A DNA stretch of 64,000 nucleotides, taken from positions 3,672,001 through 3,736,000 of the forward strand of contig NZ_CP102951.1 of assembly GCF_024741815.1 (NCBI RefSeq), read 5' to 3'. The DNA is from Pseudomonas sp. LS1212. Its GTDB lineage: Bacteria > Pseudomonadota > Gammaproteobacteria > Pseudomonadales > Pseudomonadaceae. The notes below the pieces were generated by a model, which saw nothing but the letters and a program-made list of their open reading frames with translations, was not told the origin of the DNA and did no database searches. The position numbers and the translations under genes are program-made. Every line of letters begins with the position of its first letter. Position 1 is the first letter of the stretch. Shown in pieces: positions 38,463 to 46,404 of this stretch.

Positions 38463-39674
38463 CTACAAAGCAAAGGAATTGCGCAACCGTTCAAAAAAGA
38501 AAATAAGCAGAATGAACACAATGTATAGAAAAGCCTGCACCTCAAAAAAAAACCTCACCCCCTCTTCACTGCCGACTCTGGAAGCCACCCAAAAAACCAA
38601 CATCCCAAAACATCCCATTAACATATTAAATGCAGCATAAACCCTCCCCTGCATGTTTGGATCAGTTACCTTTTGCGCACAGCTCAAACCTATGACTGAT
38701 GTCTGACAACCAACACCAACTCCCAAATATGAACAAAACGCCATAACACCGCCGTCCGAGATTGAAAACACAAACAAAGAGAATGACAAAATAGCCAACC
38801 CAGCAAACAAAACTGTTAGCGAACCAAAATATCTTACAACTCTAAAAACAAGCACCCCCCCTAAAATTGCGCCCACCGAATATGCAGCATCAATTTTTCC
38901 ATATGCACCTGCATCAAGCTGCAAAACATCCTTGACAAATGGCGCAAGCAAAGCATTAACCGAATATAAAACGCTCACATTCAACGCAATCAAAAAATAA
39001 TAAAGAAACAGTACCGGATGTCGAAAGGCGTAATCAAAACCCAAAAATAGAGATTTTAAACTCCACAGCCCTCCCTCATGCAAACCCACTTTATCAACAT
39101 CAAACTCTGCGCCTCCAAAACTCAACACCCGCAACAGAACAAAAACAAACATAAGCGATAATAAAAAAATACCAGCAGACAAAAAAATAGTACACGCAGC
39201 GCCCAGCAATAAAAAAACGATTCCTGAAAGTCCGGCACCTACCACAACTCCTGCCTGCCCACTAACAATTACAAGCGCATTAAGTCTTAAATTATTCGAG
39301 GATTGTGAATATCTACATATCACGACTCGCCAAGATACAAGCTGAACTTCACCACAAATGGACATAAGAAAACTTGTAACATAAGCCAGGCTTGCAGTTG
39401 ACTTACCGAAAAGGCACAGCGCGGCATAGACAACCAAAATAAAAATCCTGGATATCTCGGAAAACAGAACCAGCTTTAAAGGTGAGAGACGGTCTGCCAT
39501 ATCACCAATCAATGTAGAAAACAGCACACACGGGATTACTGCAAACATCAAACTTATAGCAGCAGTAGAATTATCTCCTGTAAGATAAACGACCAACCAG
39601 GTATTTATGAAAAAAAATAATCCAACGCCAACTTTTGAGAAGAAAATCGCTGCAGCAAAAAAGCCAGTTGACAT
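38463..39674 (-). CDS. MFS exporter of the accessory cluster
   Basis: A 403-residue, 12-helix major facilitator. The start chosen is the ATG at 39674, which has a GGGGTGG ribosome site, rather than the TTG four codons earlier. The inter-helix motif is LIGDMADRLSPLKLVLF near residue 55, as in drug/proton antiporters of the enterobactin-exporter EntS-like type. The N-terminal half is most typical. It is the last recognisable gene of a four-gene operon and would export the product or provide self-protection. Codons are AT-biased, unlike the core genes on either side. The substrate is unknown. Confidence 0.82.
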   Translation of the reverse strand: MSTGFFAAAIFFSKVGVGLFFFINTWLVVYLTGDNSTAAISLMFAVIPCVLFSTLIGDMADRLSPLKLVLFSEISRIFILVVYAALCLFGKSTASLAYVTSFLMSICGEVQLVSWRVVICRYSQSSNNLRLNALVIVSGQAGVVVGAGLSGIVFLLLGAACTIFLSAGIFLLSLMFVFVLLRVLSFGGAEFDVDKVGLHEGGLWSLKSLFLGFDYAFRHPVLFLYYFLIALNVSVLYSVNALLAPFVKDVLQLDAGAYGKIDAAYSVGAILGGVLVFRVVRYFGSLTVLFAGLAILSFSLFVFSISDGGVMAFCSYLGVGVGCQTSVIGLSCAQKVTDPNMQGRVYAAFNMLMGCFGMLVFWVASRVGSEEGVRFFFEVQAFLYIVFILLIFFFERLRNSFAL

Positions 39675-39715
39675 ATACCACCCCAACGCACTAGAGCCTC
39701 TAAAAAACAGGCCGC

Positions 39716-40495
39716 CTAAGCCGGCCTATAGCGACTACCCACCCCCTCGGCGTTCACATCGAACACATCGAGGTGAAATTTTTTTAAATACTCATCGCTC
39801 TCAAGCAAATGCCCCGAAACTGTTTGTTTAAGAAGGTATTCAAGCTCACTTACATTTGAAGACCAATAAGCACCAGAAAAAAATTCGAAACCTTCGAAAT
39901 GGGACTTATACATAAACCTCAAAGCGTAGCATGTCCCCATATATACGTACGTGTAATTCCGTTCATGAAAATAATTAATTATGGCTGTCAACATGAAAGT
40001 CCCTAACGATTTTTTCGGGAAGCTCATGTCATAAAATGCAAAATTATAGTGAGCCATTTTACCTGCTATGTTTATGGTAACCAAACCAACAACCCTGCCA
40101 GCTCTCTTAAATCTCATCACACCTGTTGCATTTTGCGGCATAAAAATGCGCGTCAATCGCGACGAATCAACAACGCCTTTTCCGTACCTTAATTCCGCAC
40201 AATGCAAACACATATCTGCAACCTCCGGAGTAAGCTCAAATGAATTCGCCTGTACGAAGTCAACCTCGACATCTTGACATTTTCTAAGATTTCTTCGATT
40301 ACTATAAGAGAGCCTAAAGTCACTTAAGACAATACGAGCACTGCGAGCCAAGTAAAACCTAGCACTTTGCGACGGCAAGAACCCTCTATTATAAAGCTCT
40401 GGAATTTCTGATCCTGTCTCAGGAACCGCCCAGACCACATAAGGAAATGTATAGGACGAATATTTAGGTTCGCACTCCGAAAAAATAAACTTCAT
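39716..40495 (-). CDS. GNAT-fold protein resembling arginyl/leucyl-tRNA-protein transferase (ATE/Bpt-like), cysteine-less
   Basis: A 259-residue protein. The C-terminal half (FYDMSFPKKSLGTFMLTAII, then YVYMGTCYALRFMYKSHFEG) closely follows the Bpt/ATE1 core (YDP..SLGTYLIL, YVYLGYWI.G...M.YK..F.P.E). The N-terminal half keeps the ELYNRGF and DFRLSYSNRRNLRK segments. The cysteine cluster normally found between them (C-x-x-C-x-x-C-type) is replaced by YLARSARIVL. True Bpt of Pseudomonas is encoded elsewhere. The protein may transfer an aminoacyl or acyl group from tRNA or CoA to a small molecule or peptide. It sits two bases from the methyltransferase stop. The family link is by eye. Confidence 0.65.
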   Translation of the reverse strand: MKFIFSECEPKYSSYTFPYVVWAVPETGSEIPELYNRGFLPSQSARFYLARSARIVLSDFRLSYSNRRNLRKCQDVEVDFVQANSFELTPEVADMCLHCAELRYGKGVVDSSRLTRIFMPQNATGVMRFKRAGRVVGLVTINIAGKMAHYNFAFYDMSFPKKSLGTFMLTAIINYFHERNYTYVYMGTCYALRFMYKSHFEGFEFFSGAYWSSNVSELEYLLKQTVSGHLLESDEYLKKFHLDVFDVNAEGVGSRYRPA

Positions 40496-40497
40496 AT

Positions 40498-41217
40498 TTA
40501 CTTTACTCCAACAACCACCATCCTGCTGCTTTCCAGACCGTACTGCATTCCATTGCTATCATATCCCGCGACATCTTTGAACCCGGAGTACTCCATCCAA
40601 TCTTTAAGCTCAGGATAAGTCAAAAGCCTAATACTATATGGTGAGCTCGTAACGACACCCTCCTTACTGTAACGCCTATCTACAAAAAGCCTCCCACCCT
40701 CCACATCATAATTAAAAAAATCAATCATAAAATCATCACCTCGATCATGAACACTTGCCGGCGGCAAGCTTTTCAAGCAACGATCTCTATTTATGTGATC
40801 CAGCACAAATCGCCCCCCCTTCTTTAAGGAAGCATAAATGCTACGCAACTGCCCCCTACATGCTCTATCATCCGAATATCCAAAAGAGGTATACCAACTC
40901 AGAGCACAATCAAATTTTTCCAACTTATCAATGTTGAAAAAATCCATTTTTATGTACTCCACCGCCAGCCCAAGCACGCGTGCCTGCTTGACCGCCACCT
41001 CCAACGCAAACTCATTTATATCGATACCTATTACCTTATAACCACGAGACGCTAACTCATTTGAAATCCTCCCATGACCACATCCGACATCCAAAACACG
41101 GTCCCCTTTTCGAAGCCCACATGCATTTTCGATCAGATCGCAATCAGCCCTGGTTCTTTCAGCAGTAAGATATTTTTCAGCAAAGTAGAGATATTGCTCA
41201 TCAAAATTTTCAATCAT
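40498..41217 (-). CDS. SAM-dependent methyltransferase of the accessory cluster
   Basis: A 239-residue class I methyltransferase. SAM motif I is VLDVGCGHGR (residues 41-50), the acidic residue of motif II is in VIGIDINEFAL near 64, and motif III/IV has FDCALSWYTSFGYSDD near 105. The C-terminal domain contains a conserved-looking RLLTYPELKDWMEYSGFKDV as in small-molecule methyltransferases. A strong AAGGAGG ribosome site lies before the ATG. It is the second gene of the operon, between the hydrolase (18 bases) and the ATE-like gene (2 bases). The methyl acceptor is unknown. Confidence 0.85.
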   Translation of the reverse strand: MIENFDEQYLYFAEKYLTAERTRADCDLIENACGLRKGDRVLDVGCGHGRISNELASRGYKVIGIDINEFALEVAVKQARVLGLAVEYIKMDFFNIDKLEKFDCALSWYTSFGYSDDRACRGQLRSIYASLKKGGRFVLDHINRDRCLKSLPPASVHDRGDDFMIDFFNYDVEGGRLFVDRRYSKEGVVTSSPYSIRLLTYPELKDWMEYSGFKDVAGYDSNGMQYGLESSRMVVVGVK

Positions 41218-41235
41218 ACACCCTCCTTTTTTGCT

Positions 41236-41943
41236 TCATTCCAACCATCTCAGAATACTAGCCAGTGTTGAGTACCTAGCCTCAGGATGTTTATTGAAGT
41301 GCTTAGCCAAATCATGATCGGCATTACGAATACAATGATGCTCTGCACTTGAGCAGCGCTCCGCGCGCTCAGTCAGTCGACAGGGTATTCCAGATGGAAT
41401 TATCGAGTCCTGCTCAGCAGATATAACCAAAAGCTTCCCAGGAAACGCCTTCACCATATTAAAACACTCACTATCAATCCAACTCTTGTGCTTGCGAATA
41501 CATACTGTAAACGACTCATCAAAATTCAGTTTCGCAGCTTCACTTGAGTACACTGCAGGTATTGCCAAGCCTAAACGCGCAACTGTCAGTTTGGTAGCTA
41601 TATGCAATGCATTATAAGCGACCATGCTAAAGCCAATTAAATTAAGCTCCTTTCTGTGGAGTCCGAACTCCTTTATTACCAGCAACGCTTGCTCGGTTCG
41701 CTTTTCCAAACTCGAACTCTTAATGCTTCCGCCAGATTCGCCATGCCCCATAAAGTCAAATGTTATAGATTCGTAATTGTGTGCGTACAAATACGCTTGC
41801 AAGCCACAAAACCCTTTCCTATTTGACCCACCCGCCCCATGCATTATTACTACGGTTCTAGTCGGTTTTTGACACCTCCACCGCTCGCCACTTAGGTGGA
41901 CACCCCCATAACCCACCTCAAACTTTTCAACTTGCAAGGCCAT
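41236..41943 (-). CDS. Alpha/beta hydrolase (thioesterase/esterase-like), first gene of the accessory operon
   Basis: A 235-residue alpha/beta hydrolase from the ATG at 41943, which has a GGAAGGGAG ribosome site. A TTG-started longer frame to 41982 is less likely. HGAGGSNRKGF (residues 35-45) gives the oxyanion region and FDFMGHGESGG (62-72) is typical. The nucleophile elbow is GFSMV with Ser106, where the usual second glycine of GxSxG is Val108. An Asp in EQDSIIPSG and a His in NADHDL complete the triad. Thioesterase or esterase activity is the usual reading. It is the first gene after the lux-box promoter. Confidence 0.82.
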   Translation of the reverse strand: MALQVEKFEVGYGGVHLSGERWRCQKPTRTVVIMHGAGGSNRKGFCGLQAYLYAHNYESITFDFMGHGESGGSIKSSSLEKRTEQALLVIKEFGLHRKELNLIGFSMVAYNALHIATKLTVARLGLAIPAVYSSEAAKLNFDESFTVCIRKHKSWIDSECFNMVKAFPGKLLVISAEQDSIIPSGIPCRLTERAERCSSAEHHCIRNADHDLAKHFNKHPEARYSTLASILRWLE

Positions 41944-41995
41944 AAGACTCCCTTCCAATTTACTCTGCCACTTTAGGGACAACGAGGTATACGTC

Positions 41996-42043
41996 CTTAT
42001 AAACCGGAAGCCCTACCTGGTACACCTACCAAATTAGGTAGTC
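41996..42043 (-). promoter_or_regulatory. Lux-box palindrome and promoter of the accessory operon
   Basis: CTACCAAATTAGGTAG (42026-42041) matches the CT-N12-AG form of Pseudomonas LuxR-type boxes, with five-base perfect arms and 14 of 16 symmetric positions. A minus-strand -10 TATAAG (42001-41996) predicts a start near 41989, which puts the box centre at about -44, the usual activation site. The leader to the hydrolase ATG would be about 46 bases. Confidence 0.65.
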
Positions 42044-42267
42044 AAACATGGCACAGCATGTGCTAATAATTAAGTGCTGCCCCCCCTGATAAATCCACAC
42101 TTTCCAGTTGAAAACACATGCAAAATATCAGCTCACCCGCCACAGGCCGTTGGTGATATGCTTCCATTCGACAATGCCCAGGTGGAGATAGTGTCAAATT
42201 CCAACAGTTTGCTGTTTCCACCGTAACGGCATCAAAAAACAAGTACACAATCTTTGAGGGTTTTCCC

Positions 42268-43038
42268 ATGCAATATCATGCTCAAAACCTGGACTCTCTA
42301 GGCCATGTATCACATGCATTTTCTAGAACTGGCGACCCGTCCTTACCCACTAACCTCTTCTGCCCCGCCCAAGAAAATGGAGTGAAGGTGATGGAGGTGA
42401 CGCTTGAGCACAAATCCGGGTTGGTGACAGCTGACGCAATTTACACATCAACTAACCGACCTATAGGGATAATTACTGCGGATTGCATACCGCTTTTGAT
42501 CGGCGCATGCGAGCGGCAGTTTGTCGCCGCTATACATGGTGGTTGGAAGGGGTTAGTTTCAAACATCATAGGAGATTCGTTTCGAGCGTTTCGACAGGCG
42601 GGGGTCTCAGCTAACGAACTACGCATTGGACTTGGGCCTTCTATCCATTCTTGTTGTTATGAAGTCAGCTTATCCATGATCGAGACATTAGAGGCAGTTC
42701 ATGGACACCTGTGGAAAGGCAAATCAGCTCCTTGGTCTCGAGAGCAAGGTCATCCATCAGTCAGACCACAATTAGCGACCGCGAAAAGTACTCACAACGA
42801 GGCTTGGCTTGACCTCAATAGGTATTGCGATTACTTACTGGAAGCAGAAGGAATTACTAAAGCACAGGTATGTAAAATTGATATTTGCACTTACTGCTCA
42901 AGCCAATGTTTCGGAAGCTACAGGAGGCGATCACATCTTTGTGAGCCGAAAAAATTTCAGTACTCCTGGATTCGAGCAAACCTGCAAACAGCCCACTCAA
43001 CCAGGCTACCAATCTCTGGCACTCAAGATCAAATATAG
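42268..43038 (+). CDS. PgeF/YfiH-family laccase-domain protein, second copy
   Basis: A 256-residue protein of the multicopper-oxidase-like laccase-domain family (PgeF/YlmD/LACC1). Motifs are GIITADCIPLLIG, the metal-site AAIHGGWKGLVSNII near residue 90, GPSIHSCCYEV near 125 (Cys ligand), and a C-terminal CTYCSSQCFGSYRRRSHLCE. Housekeeping members edit peptidoglycan precursors or act on purine nucleosides, and the Pseudomonas copy lies near rluD/clpB. This AT-rich second copy is divergent from the hydrolase operon and shares its 324-base control region. A biosynthetic or nucleoside-related role is possible. The 3' end overlaps luxR by ten bases, convergently. Confidence 0.8.
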   Translation: MQYHAQNLDSLGHVSHAFSRTGDPSLPTNLFCPAQENGVKVMEVTLEHKSGLVTADAIYTSTNRPIGIITADCIPLLIGACERQFVAAIHGGWKGLVSNIIGDSFRAFRQAGVSANELRIGLGPSIHSCCYEVSLSMIETLEAVHGHLWKGKSAPWSREQGHPSVRPQLATAKSTHNEAWLDLNRYCDYLLEAEGITKAQVCKIDICTYCSSQCFGSYRRRSHLCEPKKFQYSWIRANLQTAHSTRLPISGTQDQI

Positions 43039-43742
43039 CCTTGAGCAATCGCATAGGCTACTGCCTGCACTCGGTTATTTGCCCCGATCTTCTCTTGGAT
43101 GTTTTTCTGATGAAAATTTATCGCATCTACCGTCACTCCTAAAATAATACTTATTTCTTCTGACGTTTTCCCATCCGCTGTCCAACGCATAACCTCTTTT
43201 TCCCTACCAGAAAACTCTAGATCAGTAGACTGCAACATAAAGCCAAGAGACACTTTTTCTATAATCTCCCTAGCCAACAATTTAATCTTCGGCTGAAGAC
43301 ATTCACACTCACATTGACTTACATCATTTTCCCTCCTCGCCAAAGAAATATAGCCAGAAAACTCACGCAACCTGATAGAGGGAAAGGTCAAACCAAACGA
43401 AAGCCCACACTCACTTGAACAGCCCCACAACCGAGGATCTTTGAGGAAAATATCAGACGCCCAGACAAACACTTCATTTGATATTTTGCAGTGCTGCACC
43501 CGAGAATCCATCACAGCGTAATTCGACGCCCTATAACAGCGCACCCACTTCTCGGGATAATTTCCAATCACATATATTTCAGGACGCATATATGGGATAA
43601 CCTTGAACACTTCAATGGCAAAATAATCAAAATCTAATTTTCGAGCAATATTTCCAAATACACCAAAAGACTCTCCGCCCGCGTTAAGCCTTGAGAGTTC
43701 ACCTTGAACAAATTTTTCCCAGACTGGAAATTCCGCATCCAT
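43029..43742 (-). CDS. Orphan LuxR-type quorum-sensing regulator
   Basis: A 237-residue protein from the ATG at 43742 (MDAEFPVWEKF), which has an AAAGGTGG ribosome site. The autoinducer domain keeps the acyl-homoserine-lactone contacts: Trp66, Tyr70, Asp79, Trp94 and Gly117 (TraR W57, Y61, D70, W85, G113). Ser80 replaces the usual proline. The C-terminal GerE helix-turn-helix is FSGREKEVMRWTADGKTSEE and VDAINFHQKNIQEKIG (residues about 172-215), very close to other Pseudomonas LuxR proteins. No luxI synthase is in the window, so it is a solo that may answer signals made elsewhere. It likely controls the adjacent cluster through the lux box. Confidence 0.9.
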   Translation of the reverse strand: MDAEFPVWEKFVQGELSRLNAGGESFGVFGNIARKLDFDYFAIEVFKVIPYMRPEIYVIGNYPEKWVRCYRASNYAVMDSRVQHCKISNEVFVWASDIFLKDPRLWGCSSECGLSFGLTFPSIRLREFSGYISLARRENDVSQCECECLQPKIKLLAREIIEKVSLGFMLQSTDLEFSGREKEVMRWTADGKTSEEISIILGVTVDAINFHQKNIQEKIGANNRVQAVAYAIAQGYI

Positions 43743-44209
43743 AGACAAGCCACCTTTATACGTACGCTCAGCCAGTTTTTTTCTACTGGAGGTAATAGTG
43801 CGCACGTATTGCCACCTAGGTTAATAGGTTTTTTCCCACGTCGTCGTGGTCTATTTAGTGAATTCCGGAAAGTAAACTCCTACACGCTCGCTCGACGAGT
43901 TCTTCAGCAACACGGAAAAACCCGGATGTCTTCGGGTCTGGGGGAGGGCGGAAGCCTCACTTGATCATGCGCTGAGCCCCAATCTCGGTGGCAAAAGCAA
44001 CAAGCTTGAAGATTCTACAAAGTGAACGGATACCTCTGCGCCTCGCATTGCAGCAACCTCCTCAACACAATGGGTTGCTGACAGTAGCTACGACGCAGAG
44101 CATGTTAGGCGCCATTACAATTGGCTACTGATCGTTGATGATCAAAAGGAGAAATTCCGACGATTGACGATACCTCGTTTGAGCGGAGAACGATTAGTCC
44201 CCTTCCGAA
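43743..44209. other. Right margin of the accessory insertion, non-coding
   Basis: No credible gene is seen. It holds the luxR upstream region, with ACCTAGGT at 43818-43825, a hairpin CAGCAACC/GGTTGCTG near 44050-44082 and a smaller one AACCCGG..CCGGGTC-like near 43919-43941. Composition returns to host-like towards rnhA. I see no integrase, transposase or tRNA end that would explain the insertion. Confidence 0.45.
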
Positions 44210-44656
44210 CTATCGCATTCCCCTCACTTCATCCACGCCACGATTGGCCAGTAAGTCGGCGCGCTCGTTGCCGTGGTGACCGGTATGGCCGCGGACCCAC
44301 TTCCAGGTCACTTTATGGCGGCCAACCTGCTCATCGAGCTGCTGCCACAGGTCGGCATTCTTGACCGGCTGCTTGGCCGCGGTTTTCCAGCCGCGCTTCT
44401 TCCAGTTGACCATCCACTCGTTGATGCCTTTCATGACATATTCGGAGTCGGTCACCAGCAGCACGTCACAGGCACGCTTGAGTTCTTCCAGACCGCGAAT
44501 CGCGGCCGTCAACTCCATGCGATTGTTGGTGGTTTCGCGCTCGCCACCCCACAGTTCTTTCTCTACGCCCTTGCACACCAGCAGGGCACCCCAACCACCC
44601 ACGCCCGGGTTACCTTTGCAGGCGCCATCGGTGTAGATCTCGACGCTATCACTCAT
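44210..44656 (-). CDS. rnhA: Ribonuclease HI
   Basis: A 148-residue RNase HI that removes RNA from RNA-DNA hybrids. The acidic active site is visible: Asp in VEIYTDGACKGNPG near residue 10, Glu in NNRMELTAAIRGL near 48, Asp in LLVTDSEYVMKGI near 70, and His/Asp in VRGHTGHHGNERADLLAN near 124-134. Length is normal. In related genomes dnaQ follows directly; here it lies about 6.2 kb downstream, beyond the accessory insertion. A methyltransferase gene lies 31 bases upstream on the same strand. Confidence 0.97.
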   Translation of the reverse strand: MSDSVEIYTDGACKGNPGVGGWGALLVCKGVEKELWGGERETTNNRMELTAAIRGLEELKRACDVLLVTDSEYVMKGINEWMVNWKKRGWKTAAKQPVKNADLWQQLDEQVGRHKVTWKWVRGHTGHHGNERADLLANRGVDEVRGMR

Positions 44657-44687
44657 TCAACACTATCCATCAATAATTGCCGGGCGA

Positions 44688-45446
44688 TCATTGCTCGGAA
44701 TGACGCCGGTTGACCTTGGCCATCGGCAGCGGCAGCAGTTTGCCCATGGGCTCGCGGCGGGTCTGGCGCAGTGGACGCAAACCCACTACCAGCTTGCGTG
44801 CCACTAATATATAGAAGCCACCACCGGCACTTTGCCAGCTCCCAGCCATGCGCTCCCAGCCTTCAAGCCGTGCCTGCCAGGCCGGCGAAGCAAGCGGCGG
44901 ACGATAGCACCCGAAGCGACGTTTCTCCAGTGCGAAACCAAGCAAGTTGAGCCAGTCGCCGACCCTCGAGGCGGAAATGCAGCGAGCCTTGCGCAGGGCG
45001 TCGTGCGCGAACACATGGCGCAGGCCCCAGGCGCTCCAGGGGTTGATGCCGACGATCAGCAGATGCCCGCCGGGCCGCACACTGCTGGCGGCCTCGCGCA
45101 GCAGGCCATGGGGCGACAGGCTGAAATCCAGGCCATGTTGCAGCACCACCACATCGGCGGCGTGCTCGCTCAGGGGCCAGGCCTGCTCCTCGCAGACGAT
45201 CTCGACCCCCGGCAGCGGCGCCCCGAGGCGCACATTGCGCTGCACCTGGCGCGCGGTGGGTGGCGGTTCGGCGCTGGGCCCGTAATGCACCAGATAACCG
45301 CCGAAGAACCGACCCAACTCATCCTCTAGCAGGCGCTGCTCTTCGTGCAGCAACAATTGCCCCAAGGGCCCGGCAAACCAGTCTCGGGCCAGGCTGATCA
45401 GTTCCAGCCAGTCAGGATCTGCCTGTGCAAACGCTTTATCGGTCAT
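44688..45446 (-). CDS. SAM-dependent methyltransferase (YafS-like) between gloB and rnhA
   Basis: A 252-residue class I methyltransferase with a degenerate glycine motif. It has VVVLQHGLDFSLSPHGLLREAASSVRPGGHLLIVGINPWSAWGL, the post-I to post-III region of this family. It also has a long N-terminal helical part and a Pro/Arg-rich C-terminus. Its place between gloB and rnhA matches PA1814 of P. aeruginosa and yafS of E. coli. The substrate is unknown. It is divergent from gloB by 80 bases and co-oriented with rnhA. Confidence 0.85.
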   Translation of the reverse strand: MTDKAFAQADPDWLELISLARDWFAGPLGQLLLHEEQRLLEDELGRFFGGYLVHYGPSAEPPPTARQVQRNVRLGAPLPGVEIVCEEQAWPLSEHAADVVVLQHGLDFSLSPHGLLREAASSVRPGGHLLIVGINPWSAWGLRHVFAHDALRKARCISASRVGDWLNLLGFALEKRRFGCYRPPLASPAWQARLEGWERMAGSWQSAGGGFYILVARKLVVGLRPLRQTRREPMGKLLPLPMAKVNRRHSEQ

Positions 45447-45526
45447 TGCAGCCTCCTACTCGAGGTTCACCTGGAACCCCATAGGCTCTAAGATGCACCA
45501 TTGTCTTCCGCTTGGCGAACTGCACC

Positions 45527-46306
45527 ATGATACAGATCGATGCCCTGCCCGCTTTCACTGACAACTACATCTGGTTGTTACAAGACACTGCAAGCAAACG
45601 CTGCGCAGTGGTCGACCCGGGCGACGCACAACCGGTGCTGGACTGGCTGGCCAGGCACGGCGACTGGCAGCTCAGCGACATTCTGGTCACCCATCACCAT
45701 CATGATCACGTCGGCGGGGTCGAGCGCTTGAAAAACGCGACGGGCGCACGCGTGCTCGGGCCGGCGGCGGAAAACATTCCGGCAAGGGATGTGGCCTTGA
45801 ACGACAACGACCGCGCCACTGTGCTGGGCCTGGATTTTCAGATCATCGCCGTGCCCGGGCATACCCTGGGTCACATCGCCTATTATCACGGGCAGACGCC
45901 AGCGCCCTTGCTGTTTTGCGGCGATACCCTGTTCGCCGCCGGTTGTGGCCGCTTGTTCGAAGGTACTCCGGCACAGATGCATGCGTCTCTGAGCCGGTTG
46001 GCCGCGTTGCCCGACAACACGCTGGTCTATTGCACCCATGAGTACACCCTGAGCAACCTTCGCTTCGCCAGGGCGGTGGAACCCGACAATCCGCAGGTTG
46101 CCCAACGCTTCGACGACGTTACCCGACTGCGCGCGCAAGATCGCATCACGTTGCCATCAAATCTAGCCCTGGAAAAGCTGACCAATCCCTTTCTTCGCGC
46201 CGAAGAAACATCTGTTAAAGAAAAAATAGACGAACGGACCTCCCGCTCAAACCCGTCTCCGACCTCTGTTTTTGCTGCCTTGCGCGCTTGGAAAGATACG
46301 TTCTAA
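45527..46306 (+). CDS. gloB: Hydroxyacylglutathione hydrolase (glyoxalase II)
   Basis: A 259-residue metallo-beta-lactamase-fold enzyme that releases D-lactate from S-lactoylglutathione, the second step of methylglyoxal removal. The start is the ATG at 45527 (MIQIDALPAFTDNYIWLLQD); five upstream codons are unsupported. The binuclear metal site is VTHHHHDHVGGVERL near residue 55, then VPGHTLGHIAYY near 110 and FCGDTLFAAGCGR near 130. The C-terminal HEYTLSNLRFA segment contacts glutathione. All expected motifs are present. Confidence 0.96.
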   Translation: MIQIDALPAFTDNYIWLLQDTASKRCAVVDPGDAQPVLDWLARHGDWQLSDILVTHHHHDHVGGVERLKNATGARVLGPAAENIPARDVALNDNDRATVLGLDFQIIAVPGHTLGHIAYYHGQTPAPLLFCGDTLFAAGCGRLFEGTPAQMHASLSRLAALPDNTLVYCTHEYTLSNLRFARAVEPDNPQVAQRFDDVTRLRAQDRITLPSNLALEKLTNPFLRAEETSVKEKIDERTSRSNPSPTSVFAALRAWKDTF

Positions 46307-46404
46307 ACAGCTTCGGCTGGTTCCTGGAAGTTCTGAAAGGTTGACCGTGAACAGGGCGCTTCCTAGAATCGCCCGACATTTTTGCCCGGAACTTCTTCCA
46401 GCCA

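Noticed and set aside
42063..42269. 68-codon minus-strand frame in the hydrolase/PgeF intergenic region
   Set aside because: It runs antisense across the control region and the PgeF start, has no ribosome site and no recognisable pattern.
43704..43964. 86-codon plus-strand frame at the luxR 5' end
   Set aside because: It overlaps luxR antisense and has no family features.
38024..44209. Integrase, transposase, att direct repeats or tRNA target for the insertion
   Set aside because: I looked at both margins and found none. The mode of insertion stays unknown.
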